Part shown: piece after piece, positions 36,237-49,562 of the stretch
How positions within the stretch are numbered: the stretch's first letter is position 1
Layout: the number at the start of each line of letters is the position of its first letter
Assembly (NCBI GenBank): GCA_014382345.1
Contig: JACNJX010000049.1
Location: forward strand, 1 to 64,000
DNA: 64,000 nucleotides
DNA from: Alphaproteobacteria bacterium
GTDB lineage: Bacteria; Pseudomonadota; Alphaproteobacteria; Rhodospirillales; Casp-alpha2
Direction of reading: 5' to 3'
Program-made: the position numbers and the translations under genes
The notes under the pieces: generated by a model
Database searches by the model: none
What the model saw: the letters and a program-made list of their open reading frames with translations, nothing else
What the model was told of the DNA's origin: nothing

Positions 36237-36734
36237 GTGAACGGTATGGCATTCCTTCATGATCCGACTTTCTGGGTGCTGGTGGCGTTCGTCATCTTCA
36301 TCGCCGCCGCCGCCCGGCCCATTATTCGCCTCGCCACGGCGGGCCTGGACAAGCGGGCCGATAAAATCCGCAATGACCTGGAAGAAGCGGAAAAGCTGCG
36401 CCAAGAGGCACAGGACCTGCTGGCCGGATATCAGCGCAAACAACGTGACGCCATCCAGGAAGCCGAAGACATCGTCCAGCATGCCCGCGAAGAAGCCGAA
36501 CGGCTCGCCGTCCAGGGCCGTGAAAATCTGGAGGCCGCACTGGAGCGGCGCAAGAATCTGGCGCTGGAACGCATTGCCCAGGCCGAAGCCCAGGCCATTG
36601 ACATCGTCCGCGCCAAGACCGTGGACCTCGCCCTGGATGCCACCCGCGAATTCCTGACCAAGGAGCTAAAGGGCAAACAGGCCGACGCGCTGATCGATCA
36701 GGCGATTAAGGATCTTCCGGAAAAGCTTCACTAA
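36237..36734 (+). CDS. atpF: ATP synthase F0 subunit b
   Basis: The 165-residue reading starts at GTG 36237; an ATG at 36246 (MAFLHDPTFWVLVAFVIFIA) is three residues shorter and equally plausible. One membrane helix is followed by a long coiled coil (EEAEKLRQEAQDLLAGYQRK and on) that joins F0 to the F1 head. It ends the F0 operon; the F1 genes atpHAGDC are not in this window. The stop overlaps the convergent membrane-protein gene by 4 bp. Confidence 0.93.
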   Translation: MNGMAFLHDPTFWVLVAFVIFIAAAARPIIRLATAGLDKRADKIRNDLEEAEKLRQEAQDLLAGYQRKQRDAIQEAEDIVQHAREEAERLAVQGRENLEAALERRKNLALERIAQAEAQAIDIVRAKTVDLALDATREFLTKELKGKQADALIDQAIKDLPEKLH

Positions 36735-38608
36735 TCGGGAAGCGTTCGGGGGTCGTCATAGCCCTGGTACGGCCACGATTTCACCAGCCGCCACCCTGCC
36801 CCGTTCCATTTCAGCAAGTGCGATTGACGCAAGCCGAGGTTTAGCCCGAGCGAGGAATTTACGCCCGGCAGGACCTGGTGGACCCAGGCATGGGTGATGC
36901 CCTTGGCGGCGACTTCGGCGGCGATGCGATTTCGCGGTTTGTTCCGGACCTTGTACTGGCGGGTAACGCGCAGGGGCTTGGTCACGCCGGGCGCGCTCAA
37001 CAGTTCAAAGGCCATGATAACCGAGGACAGCCCTTCGCCCTCCGGATCGACAACCGCCAGATTGGCCTTTTCCGGAAGGATATCGGCGAGGTCTTGCGCG
37101 ACCATGCGCATATGGGCTTTTTGCGGTCTGATGTCGAAACGCAGTTTGGACGCCGTAACCACGGGAACCGCCAGAACCAAAAGGATTGCCGCGGCGGCCA
37201 AGACAGACCGTCCGCCCGACAGGCGCCGGGCTTTCTCATCGACGCCGTATTTCCGCCACAGAATGGCCAGCCCCAGGGCTGCCGTCGTACTCCCCAAAAG
37301 CCCCAAATGCGTGTTGAAACGCCAGAACCCAGCCGCCCTGAGACTGCTTCCGGTATCGAAGGCCACGATATACATGGCAAACAGAAACAGGTTGTAACCG
37401 ACGAACAGGCCGCCTGTGAGTAGAACCAGACGGTCGAACGCGCTACGGCAGCGAAGAACGGCGAGGCCGGCGAAAAAGACCAGCCCGATCATCATCGCGA
37501 AATAGCCCCCCTTGCGCAGGGCGATGGATGCCATCCGTATCAGGATGTCGAAGGTTTCCACCACGTGCCAGTCTCCGAAGGGAAGAAACAGAAACTCGCC
37601 GGCGGCAAGGTTCCGGCCGACGTGAAAACGCCACATCAGGTACACAACGGCCGGAGCGACGAGCATCCGGAGCCAAAGAGCCAGATAGCGCCGGACCCTA
37701 ATGGCGGGGTCGCGCCAGGCGACCACGGCCGACAGGAGCAGCAATAACGTCAAAAGGACAAGGTTAGGCTGCCGCAAATTCACGAACAGCGCCGCCGTGA
37801 AGGAAAACTGCCAAGCCAGGGCTGCGAAGTCCTGTTTGCCTTCGGCTAGGCCCCCAAGGATTTTCCAGACCAAAATGCCCAAGACGGCGAGCACAATACC
37901 CGTCGGCACGTCGCCATAGGCAGTAAAGACCAGTTTTTGCACGAAGGCGGTGCTGAGGACCGTTACCCCCAAGATCCCCAACGCGGCGGCACCCCAGGTT
38001 TTGCTCCAACCGATATCGGCAGCCAACCCGCGTTTAACCACCGACAGGTAAACCGGCGCGAAACAAAAAAGCAGGACGACATTGGCGATCCCGCCCGCGT
38101 TTTCGACGAAAACCCCCGTCAGCCGCGAAACAAGATAGGTCACCAATGGCCCGGCATAAGGATAGGCGGGAAAGATGGACGGGCTTCTGGGGAATCCCAG
38201 GCCCGGGAAGTCGTCATATTTGTACAGGAAGGCGGCGTTGGGCAGCCATTGTGAAAACTCGTCCCATTGCGTCGCCGTCATGGCAGAAACCAGCAGCAGC
38301 AACGGAATACCGAGAACGAAAATACGCCACAAAACGCCTTTCGTACTCTCCTCTCTTTTCAGAACGAAGACGATGGCAACGAGGCCGCCACCCCAAAACG
38401 CAAAAACCAGCCATCCGAAAGGCGCGGACAGGACGACGCCGAGAACCGTAAACACCCCTGTCACCAAGCCTAAGCCGGCAAAAACATCGACTTGGACGAA
38501 ACGCTTGCCGCCTCCGATCAAGGCTCCGTAAAAGGCGCAAAGCGCGATGGTCAAAAGAACGGAGAATAGACCCGCAAGCTGTAATAGGGATGGAGAAAAA
38601 TATTGCAC
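36731..38608 (-). CDS. Polytopic membrane protein, GT-C glycosyltransferase-like
   Basis: The 625-residue protein has around a dozen hydrophobic segments and a C-terminal soluble region. Between early helices lies a periplasmic loop with TATQWDEFSQWLPNAAFLYK, followed by a YPYAGPLVTYL segment. An acidic residue in this place is typical of GT-C lipid-linked sugar transferases. I infer such a role from the pattern but recognise no named family. It sits between the ATP synthase operon (convergent, 4-bp overlap) and ligA. ligA follows on the same strand 18 bp after its start region, so the gene is at the end of the ligA-recN transcription unit or separate from it. Confidence 0.6.
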   Translation of the reverse strand: MQYFSPSLLQLAGLFSVLLTIALCAFYGALIGGGKRFVQVDVFAGLGLVTGVFTVLGVVLSAPFGWLVFAFWGGGLVAIVFVLKREESTKGVLWRIFVLGIPLLLLVSAMTATQWDEFSQWLPNAAFLYKYDDFPGLGFPRSPSIFPAYPYAGPLVTYLVSRLTGVFVENAGGIANVVLLFCFAPVYLSVVKRGLAADIGWSKTWGAAALGILGVTVLSTAFVQKLVFTAYGDVPTGIVLAVLGILVWKILGGLAEGKQDFAALAWQFSFTAALFVNLRQPNLVLLTLLLLLSAVVAWRDPAIRVRRYLALWLRMLVAPAVVYLMWRFHVGRNLAAGEFLFLPFGDWHVVETFDILIRMASIALRKGGYFAMMIGLVFFAGLAVLRCRSAFDRLVLLTGGLFVGYNLFLFAMYIVAFDTGSSLRAAGFWRFNTHLGLLGSTTAALGLAILWRKYGVDEKARRLSGGRSVLAAAAILLVLAVPVVTASKLRFDIRPQKAHMRMVAQDLADILPEKANLAVVDPEGEGLSSVIMAFELLSAPGVTKPLRVTRQYKVRNKPRNRIAAEVAAKGITHAWVHQVLPGVNSSLGLNLGLRQSHLLKWNGAGWRLVKSWPYQGYDDPRTLPD

Positions 38609-38626
38609 CGGCCCCCCTTTGCCCCC

Positions 38627-42375
<3,749 letters not shown>

Positions 42376-42385
42376 GTTTTCGGGC

Positions 42386-43192
42386 TTACCAGGGCTTGTA
42401 CCAGGGTTTGCTTTCCTTCGGCTCGGCGACTTCGTTGCCCATGATCTTATAGGAATCCAGGTACCATTCGCTGCCCGGGAAATTATGGCCCAGGACGGCG
42501 GCCGTTTTTCTGGCTTCATTCTCAAGACCGAAGGCCAGATAGGCTTCCGTCAACCGATGCAGGGCTTCCGGTACATGGGTGGTGGTCTGGTAATTGTCCA
42601 CCACCGACTTGAACCGGTTGATGGCCGCCAGGTATTGTCTTTGCTTGTGATAATACCGGCCGATTTCCATTTCCTTGCCGGCCAGATGGTCGCGGGTCAG
42701 GTCCAGTTTCAATTTGGCGTCGCGGGCGTATTTGCTCCTCGGGAAGCGCTTGATGAGTTCGCCCAGGGTATTCTGGGCCAATTCGGTCATCATCTGGTCA
42801 CGCGCGACGTCGGAAATCTGTTCGTAGTAGCTCAACCCCTTCAGATAATAGGCGTAGGCGATATCCTTGCTGGTGGGATGAAGCTGAATGAACCGGTCGA
42901 GCGCGATAATGGCCTCGTCATAGAGATTGTTCAGGTAATAACTGTAGGCCGCCATAAGCTGCGCCTTGTTGGCCCAAAGGGAATATGGATGCTGGCGTTC
43001 AACCTCGTCGAACTTGGCCGTAGACGTGACATAGTCTTGATCCAGCAGGGCGTCCATGGCCTCGTTGTAGAGTTCTTCGACCGGGCGCTCCACGTATTCC
43101 TGCTTTTTTCCCGCACAGGCAACCGTGGCGACGGCCAAAACCAGCACCATGGCTAAATGCATAGACGCGGAAAAAGGTTTGTTGCGGGTCAT
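42386..43192 (-). CDS. bamD: Outer-membrane assembly lipoprotein BamD
   Basis: The 268-residue precursor has a lipoprotein signal (residues 1-25) with the modified cysteine at 26 in VATVACAGKK. TPR-like repeats follow, including VERQHPYSLWANKAQLMAAY and LGELIKRFPRSKYARDAKLK. BamD is the essential partner of BamA in inserting beta-barrel proteins into the outer membrane. The C-terminal end repeats a tryptophan-rich KPWYKPW. It lies between lpxC and recN on the same strand. Confidence 0.93.
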   Translation of the reverse strand: MTRNKPFSASMHLAMVLVLAVATVACAGKKQEYVERPVEELYNEAMDALLDQDYVTSTAKFDEVERQHPYSLWANKAQLMAAYSYYLNNLYDEAIIALDRFIQLHPTSKDIAYAYYLKGLSYYEQISDVARDQMMTELAQNTLGELIKRFPRSKYARDAKLKLDLTRDHLAGKEMEIGRYYHKQRQYLAAINRFKSVVDNYQTTTHVPEALHRLTEAYLAFGLENEARKTAAVLGHNFPGSEWYLDSYKIMGNEVAEPKESKPWYKPW

Positions 43193-43271
43193 CCTTGCTC
43201 CTTTTGTCCGACCATCTGCAGCGGACGTATGCGCGATTATATAGCACGAGGCCCCGGTGGAATCACGAAAT

Positions 43272-43303
43272 CGGCGGGGTTCGGAACAAAAAATTCCCCG
43301 CCG
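43272..43303. other. GC-rich inverted repeat between lpxC and bamD
   Basis: CGGCGGGG at 43272-43279 and CCCCGCCG at 43296-43303 flank a 16-base A/T-rich loop. In the minus direction the T-run is inside the loop and not after the stem, so it is not a normal terminator. It may be an attenuator or RNA processing site. Confidence 0.45.
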
Positions 43304-43350
43304 AAGCAGGGAATAAAACAGAAAGGGGTTGAAGGTCCGGAAACCGGGCT

Positions 43351-44337
43351 TTAGGCAATTTCCGCCAGTTCCGGGAAAATACCGCCATCAATAGCCGAAA
43401 GCACCTCATCCCCATGCAGGACATCGTATTCCCAGGCATCCGGATCGGCGAAAAGGGCATGCAACAGGGCATTGTTCGCGGCATGGCCGGAGCAGACGCC
43501 CTGGAAATTGCCGATAATCGGTGCGCCGCTGAGATAAAGGTCGCCGATGGCGTCGAGAACCTTGTGGCGGACGAATTCGTCGTCGTAGCGAAGGCCACCT
43601 TCGTTCAGAACGGAATCGCCGCTGACGACGATGGCGTTATCCAGGGATCCGCCCTTGGCCAGTCCGGCATTGCGCAGCGCCTCGACCTCATGCAGGAACC
43701 CGAACGTCCGGGCGCGGGCCAGTTCCTTGGCAAAGCTGCCGTTGACGACGCCGATGGACAGCGACTGCTTCGACACCATGTCGTTGTCGAAATCGATTTC
43801 GAAATCCAGCGACAGGTGGGTTCCGGGTGTTAGCCGGGCCGAACCGTCATCAAGGGAAACGGGCTTTAAAATCCGGATAACGCGCCTGGGCGCGTCCTGC
43901 TCGACGACGCCGGCGCAATCGACCAAGAAGACGAACGGCTGGGCCGAACCATCCATGATCGGAACTTCCGGACCATTCAGTTCAATCCGGGCGTTGTCGA
44001 TACCACAGCCCGAAAGCGCCGCCATCAGGTGTTCGACGGTGCCGATAGTAACGCCATCCTTGTTACCCAGTGTCGTGCACATGCGGGTGTCGACCACATG
44101 GTCCCAACGGGCCGGGATTTCGGCGCCGTGTCCGGCGATATCGGTACGTTTGAATACGATGCCGGTATCGGCATCGGCGGGGAAAAGGGTCATCGACACC
44201 TTGGACCCGGAGTGCAACGCCACCCCGGAACAGTTGATGGACGTTTTAAGCGTCCGCTGGTTGACGGTCCCGGCAGACTCCTGCTCAGAAGCTTTGCCGT
44301 CCGCCTTAACCATCATGGTGCCTTTTGAAGTTGTCAT
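43351..44337 (-). CDS. lpxC: UDP-3-O-acyl-N-acetylglucosamine deacetylase
   Basis: The chosen ATG at 44337 gives 328 residues ([14 protein letters not shown]); an ATG at 44385 gives 344 and remains possible. The enzyme has [18 protein letters not shown] at the substrate entrance, and [20 protein letters not shown] with the first zinc histidine. [19 protein letters not shown] holds the later zinc ligands, and [17 protein letters not shown] is catalytic. LpxC is the committed step of lipid A synthesis. It follows ftsZ by 185 bp, with a CtrA-type site in between, so it may have its own promoter. Confidence 0.95.
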   Translation of the reverse strand: MTTSKGTMMVKADGKASEQESAGTVNQRTLKTSINCSGVALHSGSKVSMTLFPADADTGIVFKRTDIAGHGAEIPARWDHVVDTRMCTTLGNKDGVTIGTVEHLMAALSGCGIDNARIELNGPEVPIMDGSAQPFVFLVDCAGVVEQDAPRRVIRILKPVSLDDGSARLTPGTHLSLDFEIDFDNDMVSKQSLSIGVVNGSFAKELARARTFGFLHEVEALRNAGLAKGGSLDNAIVVSGDSVLNEGGLRYDDEFVRHKVLDAIGDLYLSGAPIIGNFQGVCSGHAANNALLHALFADPDAWEYDVLHGDEVLSAIDGGIFPELAEIA

Positions 44338-44496
44338 CCGGATCCGCAGTTGTCTGTTTTTAATCTTTTTTATAGCGCTCATTCCGGTTCGGATTTCCCG
44401 AAGAGATTGAGCAGCTTCCAGTGATGTGTTTAACAACATCCCGGAAGCCACTCAAATCACTCTTTGTTACCGATTGTTACCTTTGATAACTCCTTA

Positions 44497-44511
44497 TTAA
44501 CAATCAGTTAA
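44497..44511. promoter_or_regulatory. Perfect CtrA-type site TTAA-N7-TTAA
   Basis: TTAA at 44497-44500 and TTAA at 44508-44511 are separated by exactly seven bases (CAATCAG), the consensus of the alphaproteobacterial cell-cycle regulator CtrA. It lies 12 bp beyond the ftsZ stop and about 160 bp before the lpxC start. The region is AT-rich in contrast to the genes on both sides. Confidence 0.55.
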
Positions 44512-44522
44512 CCAACCCCCCG

Positions 44523-46379
44523 TCAGTTGGCCTGACGACGGAGAAAAGCCGGAATATCCAGCAGGTCATCGGTGTTGTCACTGGCCGGAAGGCGCTCTTC
44601 CGCATCCATTCCGCCCAGCGATTGCGCCTCTTCCGCCACTTCCTGGTCGGGGTCCGGCGACGTGACCAACGCCACCTGCGGCTGCTCCACAGGTTCAGCC
44701 GGGCTTTCGGATTCGGCTACCGCTTCAGGAGTCGGAGCCGAAGCCTCATCCAACAAGGAAACCTCTTTGATTTCAACAAGTTCCGGGGCAGCATCCTTCT
44801 TGCCGAAGGCCGCTTTACCGCTTCCCGTGACCCGTTCAAACAGGCTTACACCCTTGGAACGCCAGGGACTGGAAACCGGTTCCGGGGTCTCTTCAGACGC
44901 CACAGGGGAGTCATCAGGCTCCTCTTCTTTCCCGGCATCCTCAGTGACCTCTTCCATACTCGCCACATCGGCAGGCGCCGCTGGTTCCGGCGGGATAAAG
45001 GCATCGGTGGCGCCAACGGACGGCATCGCCGCGGGCGGCTGTTCCGCTTCCTGAGCCGCGGGAATGTCTTCCGCGACCGCCTCCTCTATAGTTTCCAGGA
45101 CAGTTTCAGGACCCGATTCGTCTTCCGATTCGGCTTCCGATTCGGTCTCCGGCCCATCAATGGGCTCAGCTATAGGTTCATTGGCGACTTCGGCAACAGT
45201 CTCCGTTTCGGACTCTGGTTCCGCCTCCATGCCCGGTTCGTCTTCGGCCACAGGCTCCGGTATGGCGTCTTCTATGGTTATTGCGGCAGGCTCCATAGAT
45301 GTTTCGAGAATCGGGTCCGACCAGGGTTCGGTGTGCTGGCGGCTGGTTTCCGGGCTGTCCAACTGGTCCGCCAGATGCAGCATCGTCGGCAAGGCCATCT
45401 GTGAGGCATTGATGTCGATGCCGGTGGCAACGACGGAAACCCGCATGATGCCTTCCAAATCGGAATCGAACGCGGAACCGACGATGATGTAGGCATCGTC
45501 ATCGACCTCGGCGCGGATGCGATTTGCCGCCTCATCGACCTCGAACAAGGTGATATCCATGCCGCCGGTGATGTTGATCAGCACACCCTTGGCGCCTTTC
45601 ATGGAGGTGTCGTCGAGCAGCGGATTGGCGATCGCCGCTTCCGCCGCATCCAACGCCCGGCGTTCGCCGTCGGCTTCGCCGGTACCCATCATGGCCTTGC
45701 CCATTTCACTCATCACGGAGCGGATATCGGCGAAGTCCAGGTTGATCAGACCCGGCATCACCATCAGGTCGGTGACGCCGCGAACGCCCGAATAGAGCAC
45801 CTCGTCGGCCATCGCGAAGGCATCGGCGAAGGTGGTTTTTTCATTGGCGATACGGAACAGGTTCTGATTGGGAATAACGATCAGGGTATCGACGTATTGT
45901 TCCAGATCTTCGATCCCCGCTTCGGCCTGCTTCATCCGGTGCGAGCCTTCGAACTGGAACGGCTTGGTGACCACGCCGACGGTCAGGATGCCTTTTTCCT
46001 TAGCCGCCCGGGCGATCACCGGCGCCCCCCCGGTACCCGTGCCTCCGCCCATTCCGGCGGCGATGAAAGCCATGTGGGCTCCATCCAGTTCGGCGAGGAT
46101 TTCGTCGATGGATTCTTCAGCCGCACCGCGGCCGATTTCCGGCCGCGATCCCGCGCCCAGTCCTTCGGTCAGGCGAACTCCCAACTGAATGCGCCTTTCG
46201 GTCCCGGCTTGCGACAGGGATTGGGAATCCGTGTTGGCGACAATAAAGTCCACGCCTTCAAGTTGGGCGCGGATCATGTTGTTAACGGCGTTGCCGCCCG
46301 CCCCACCAACCCCGATCACGGTCAGTTTGGGCTTTAGATGCGGTGTCTTGTCGTCTGGTACGGTCAGGTTGATACTCAT
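44523..46379 (-). CDS. ftsZ: Cell division protein FtsZ
   Basis: The start at 46379 ([10 protein letters not shown]) is fixed by AAGGAGG ahead of it. The 618-residue GTPase has the tubulin signature GGGTGTG (111-117) and the T7-loop region [20 protein letters not shown]. The core ends near residue 325. A very long acidic, proline-rich, disordered linker (about 326-600) follows. The last residues, [11 protein letters not shown], are the conserved peptide that binds FtsA and other partners. FtsZ polymerises at midcell. The long linker accounts for the size, twice that of short FtsZ proteins. Confidence 0.97.
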   Translation of the reverse strand: MSINLTVPDDKTPHLKPKLTVIGVGGAGGNAVNNMIRAQLEGVDFIVANTDSQSLSQAGTERRIQLGVRLTEGLGAGSRPEIGRGAAEESIDEILAELDGAHMAFIAAGMGGGTGTGGAPVIARAAKEKGILTVGVVTKPFQFEGSHRMKQAEAGIEDLEQYVDTLIVIPNQNLFRIANEKTTFADAFAMADEVLYSGVRGVTDLMVMPGLINLDFADIRSVMSEMGKAMMGTGEADGERRALDAAEAAIANPLLDDTSMKGAKGVLINITGGMDITLFEVDEAANRIRAEVDDDAYIIVGSAFDSDLEGIMRVSVVATGIDINASQMALPTMLHLADQLDSPETSRQHTEPWSDPILETSMEPAAITIEDAIPEPVAEDEPGMEAEPESETETVAEVANEPIAEPIDGPETESEAESEDESGPETVLETIEEAVAEDIPAAQEAEQPPAAMPSVGATDAFIPPEPAAPADVASMEEVTEDAGKEEEPDDSPVASEETPEPVSSPWRSKGVSLFERVTGSGKAAFGKKDAAPELVEIKEVSLLDEASAPTPEAVAESESPAEPVEQPQVALVTSPDPDQEVAEEAQSLGGMDAEERLPASDNTDDLLDIPAFLRRQAN

Positions 46380-46514
46380 GTTGGCCTCCTTCGTTTTAGG
46401 CGACGTGAAATTGCCTGTGCGACAGGACCACGTCTGGCCCCGCCACGGGTGAATCGATACCGCACGCATGCGGTGGTTGGGTTTTCGCTGTTAAGGGTTG
46501 AAACAAAATTCTCA

Positions 46515-47798
46515 TTAGAAATTCTCCCGCAACCATTGCCCGATCCGGCCGAAGCCGCGGTTCATCTGTTCTGGCGGACAATAAGCGGCGCTTGGCACCT
46601 CGGCTTTGTTGGAAATGGCGTACTGCAACAACCCTGCAGCCGTTGAAAAAGCCGGCCCTGCAATGGCTTCCGCCATGCCTTCAATCGGCCTGGGGCGGCC
46701 CATGCGAATCTGTTTTTCGAGAATGGACGCGGCCAGTTCCCGCACGCCGGTGAGTTGGCTGGCCCCACCGGTCAGCACGACCCGCTGTCCGGCGACCTTG
46801 TCGAAACCGGTTTCCGCCAGACGGTCGCGGACCATCTCAAAGGTTTCCTCGATGCGGGGCCGGATAATTCCGATCAGCATGGAACGGGGAATATTGTTGG
46901 CTTCGGCGGAGTTTTCCTCGCCGACCAGGGGCGCCTTTATGATCTCGCGGTCATCCGAAGACGACGCCAGAACGCTGCCGAACAACGTCTTCATTCGTTC
47001 GGCCTGATCCAGCGGCGTCGACAGGCCGCGTGCGATATCGCTGGTGACATGCCCGCCGCCAACAGGAAGGACGTCGATGTTGACCAGTTCGCCATCGAAG
47101 TAGACGGCGATGGACGTCGTGCCGCCCCCCATGTCAACACAGGTCACGCCCAACTGGGTTTCGTCTTCGACCAGGGTCGACAAGGCTGAGGCATAGGGCG
47201 TCACCACCTTGTTCTGAACCTCAAGGTGGCAGCGCTGAATGCTGGTTTCCAGGTTGCGGACCGGGCCGCTGAGCGCGCTGATGACATGCATGTTGACGCC
47301 CAAGCGTTCGCCGAACATGCCGCGCGGATCGCGCACGCCCCGGTTACCATCCACCGAATATCCGACGGGGATGCTGTGTTCCAGTTCCCGTTCCTTGGCC
47401 ATGCCGTCCGTCAGCACCGCGGGATCGAGAATCCGCCTGAGGTCAGCGTCGCCGATTTCGTGCCCGGCGATGGAAACCTCATAGGCAATCAGCCGCGATT
47501 TCGGCTGCCCGCCGGTCAGGTTGACGACCACGCCAGAGATATTCTCACCCGCCATCTGCTCGGCAGCTTCGACGGCGGCCCGAATGGAGGCTTCCGTTTC
47601 ATCCAGATCGACAATGGTCCCCGAGCGAAGGCCCCGGGACACCTGATGGCCGATACCGATGATCTTGAGACCGTCTTCCGGCGCGGTGCCGGCGGCGGGC
47701 TCATGACGGGCTATCAGGCAACAGACCTTGTTCGTGCCCACATCAAGGGCGGCGACAAGGCCGTTCCTAACCCTTTTTGGCGCTGTTTTCTTTTTCAT
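46515..47798 (-). CDS. ftsA: Cell division protein FtsA
   Basis: The start at 47798 (MKKKTAPKRVRNGLVAALDV) is preferred to longer in-frame options that enter ftsQ. The 427-residue actin-like protein has ALDVGTNKVCCLIA (phosphate 1), VDMGGGTTSIAVYF (phosphate 2) and VVLTGGASQLTGVRELA (adenosine motif), and a C-terminal GRIGQWLRENF amphipathic helix. It tethers FtsZ to the membrane. It lies between ftsQ and ftsZ; the 135-bp gap before ftsZ contains a short inverted repeat but no strong terminator. Confidence 0.96.
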   Translation of the reverse strand: MKKKTAPKRVRNGLVAALDVGTNKVCCLIARHEPAAGTAPEDGLKIIGIGHQVSRGLRSGTIVDLDETEASIRAAVEAAEQMAGENISGVVVNLTGGQPKSRLIAYEVSIAGHEIGDADLRRILDPAVLTDGMAKERELEHSIPVGYSVDGNRGVRDPRGMFGERLGVNMHVISALSGPVRNLETSIQRCHLEVQNKVVTPYASALSTLVEDETQLGVTCVDMGGGTTSIAVYFDGELVNIDVLPVGGGHVTSDIARGLSTPLDQAERMKTLFGSVLASSSDDREIIKAPLVGEENSAEANNIPRSMLIGIIRPRIEETFEMVRDRLAETGFDKVAGQRVVLTGGASQLTGVRELAASILEKQIRMGRPRPIEGMAEAIAGPAFSTAAGLLQYAISNKAEVPSAAYCPPEQMNRGFGRIGQWLRENF

Positions 47799-47811
47799 CA
47801 CCGTTACCTTG

Positions 47812-48660
47812 TTAAGTCTCTTGGCGTTTGGCCCTGACCCGCACAGCCGGGCGCGGGGGTTTCCGCACAATCAGACGGTCCGGCAGGCGTAGATCCAAAA
47901 TCCGCACATCCCGCTCCAGCACTCGATGGGTCTTTTCGTATTCGGCCAGGCGGGTCCATGCGGCGGCGGTGTTTTCTTCCGGCAGGCGAACGTCAATGTC
48001 GCCTGTCAGGCGCAGATTCCAGCGTCGTCCGCCGACGCGCACCGCAGCCTTGACCATGTGCAACAGGTCCGGCTCCGAAGACAGCACCTGCAAAAGTTTC
48101 GCGGCATGTTCCGGTGCATCCGCGCCGACCACCACCAACAGATCGGAGAACCGTTCAAGTCCTTTGCGCAAAATGACTTCACCATCCGTATCGATTAGGG
48201 CGAACACCCCCTTGTTCTGCCACAGCACCAGGGGCTGGCGTTCCTCGACGTTGAGCAGGACCGTATCGGGCAGCATCCTCTCGACGCTTGCCTTTTTGAT
48301 CCAAGGCAGCGCCTCTATGCGCTTTTTCGCAGCGCCTAAGTCGAAGGCGAGAATCGGCGCGCCGCGGGCCAGTTGAACGGCCTTCAAAAGGTCTTTCTGG
48401 CGGGTTTCGCTACGCCCGACGACAAGGATTTCGTTAACCTTGAAGCCGACTTCCGCCGACGCCGCGATCAGCGCCCACTTGGCCTTAACAATGGTGGCGG
48501 GAACCCAGCCCGATTGCCAAACCCGCCATCCGCCACCGGCGGCCAGGGCTATCAGCAAAACGATCAGCGCCGGGCGGACGTGCCGGTGACGCCAAAAGGG
48601 AACCACCCTGCGCCTGGGCTGTCCGCGTTTCGAAGTTTTTGCCTTAGCTTTTATACTCAT
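47812..48660 (-). CDS. ftsQ: Cell division protein FtsQ
   Basis: The ATG at 48660 overlaps the ddlB stop as ATGA, so it is chosen over a start at 48690. The 282-residue protein has a basic cytoplasmic tail, a membrane helix (PALIVLLIALAAGGGWRVW), and a POTRA domain starting FKVNEILVVGRSETRQKDLL. The FtsQ domain follows. FtsQ links early and late divisome proteins in the periplasm. Its tail is rich in basic residues, as usual. Confidence 0.94.
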   Translation of the reverse strand: MSIKAKAKTSKRGQPRRRVVPFWRHRHVRPALIVLLIALAAGGGWRVWQSGWVPATIVKAKWALIAASAEVGFKVNEILVVGRSETRQKDLLKAVQLARGAPILAFDLGAAKKRIEALPWIKKASVERMLPDTVLLNVEERQPLVLWQNKGVFALIDTDGEVILRKGLERFSDLLVVVGADAPEHAAKLLQVLSSEPDLLHMVKAAVRVGGRRWNLRLTGDIDVRLPEENTAAAWTRLAEYEKTHRVLERDVRILDLRLPDRLIVRKPPRPAVRVRAKRQET

Positions 48661-49562
48661 GCGTCGCACTCCGCGTTTTCGACCATCCACACCACCAATT
48701 CCTGAAACGGAATTCCGGCGTAATCGGCCTGTTCAGGCACCAGCGAGGTCGGGGTCATGCCCGGCTGGGTATTGATTTCAAGGAGATACAGCTTGTCGCC
48801 GTCGCATCGGAAATCGGCCCGGCTGACGCCCCGGCAGCCGAGCGTTTCATGGGCCAGGACGGCGAGGCGCATGGCTTCTTCGCTGACATCCGGTCCGATG
48901 TCGGCCGGAACCACGTGCTGTGATCCGCCGTCTGCATATTTGGCGTCGTAATCATAGAACTCCCGGCCAGTCTTGATTTCGGTCACGCCCAAGGCCCTGT
49001 CACCCATCACAGCCACGGTCAGTTCCAGACCTGGGATGAACTTTTCGACCATGACCCGGCCGCCGAAGGGCCAGCCGGTATCGTTGAACAACGGCTCGTT
49101 CGCACCCTCGGGAACAATATGGACGCCGACGCTGGAACCTTCGTTCAGGGGCTTGATGACATAGGGCCGTTCCATAACGTCACCGGCGAGGATTTCTTCG
49201 CGGGTTACGATCTTGTGCTCGGCCACCGGAATTCCGGCGTCGGCGAACAGGCGCTTGGCCATCGGTTTGTCCATGGCGAGCGCCGAAGCCAGCAGGCCGG
49301 AATGGGTGTAGGGAATATCCAGGATATCCAACAGGCCCTGAACGCAGCCGTCTTCGCCAAAGCGGCCATGCAACGCGTTAAACACCGCATCGGGGCGCGG
49401 GTAGAGTCGCGTCATCAGCGCCCCCATGTCCCGTTGCACGTCTATGGAGGCGACATCCATACCGGCGTTCCCTAGCGCATGCACCACAGCCGCGCCGGAA
49501 ACCAGCGAGACTTCGCGTTCCGCCGACCAGCCGCCCATCAAAACCGCAACATGCCGGGTCAT
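48657..49562 (-). CDS. ddlB: D-alanine--D-alanine ligase
   Basis: The 301-residue ATP-grasp enzyme has VAVLMGGWSAEREVSLVSG at the N-terminus, PYVIKPLNEGSSVGVHIVPE in the ATP-binding part, and LEINTQPGMTPTSLVPEQAD at the catalytic end. It makes the D-Ala-D-Ala dipeptide for MurF. The start overlaps the murB stop by 4 bp and the end overlaps ftsQ by 4 bp. Confidence 0.97.
   Translation of the reverse strand: MTRHVAVLMGGWSAEREVSLVSGAAVVHALGNAGMDVASIDVQRDMGALMTRLYPRPDAVFNALHGRFGEDGCVQGLLDILDIPYTHSGLLASALAMDKPMAKRLFADAGIPVAEHKIVTREEILAGDVMERPYVIKPLNEGSSVGVHIVPEGANEPLFNDTGWPFGGRVMVEKFIPGLELTVAVMGDRALGVTEIKTGREFYDYDAKYADGGSQHVVPADIGPDVSEEAMRLAVLAHETLGCRGVSRADFRCDGDKLYLLEINTQPGMTPTSLVPEQADYAGIPFQELVVWMVENAECDA

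Noticed and set aside
43272-43303. Inverted repeat read as the lpxC terminator
   Set aside because: In the transcript direction the T-run lies in the loop and not after the stem, so a standard terminator is not supported; I list it only as a stem-loop.
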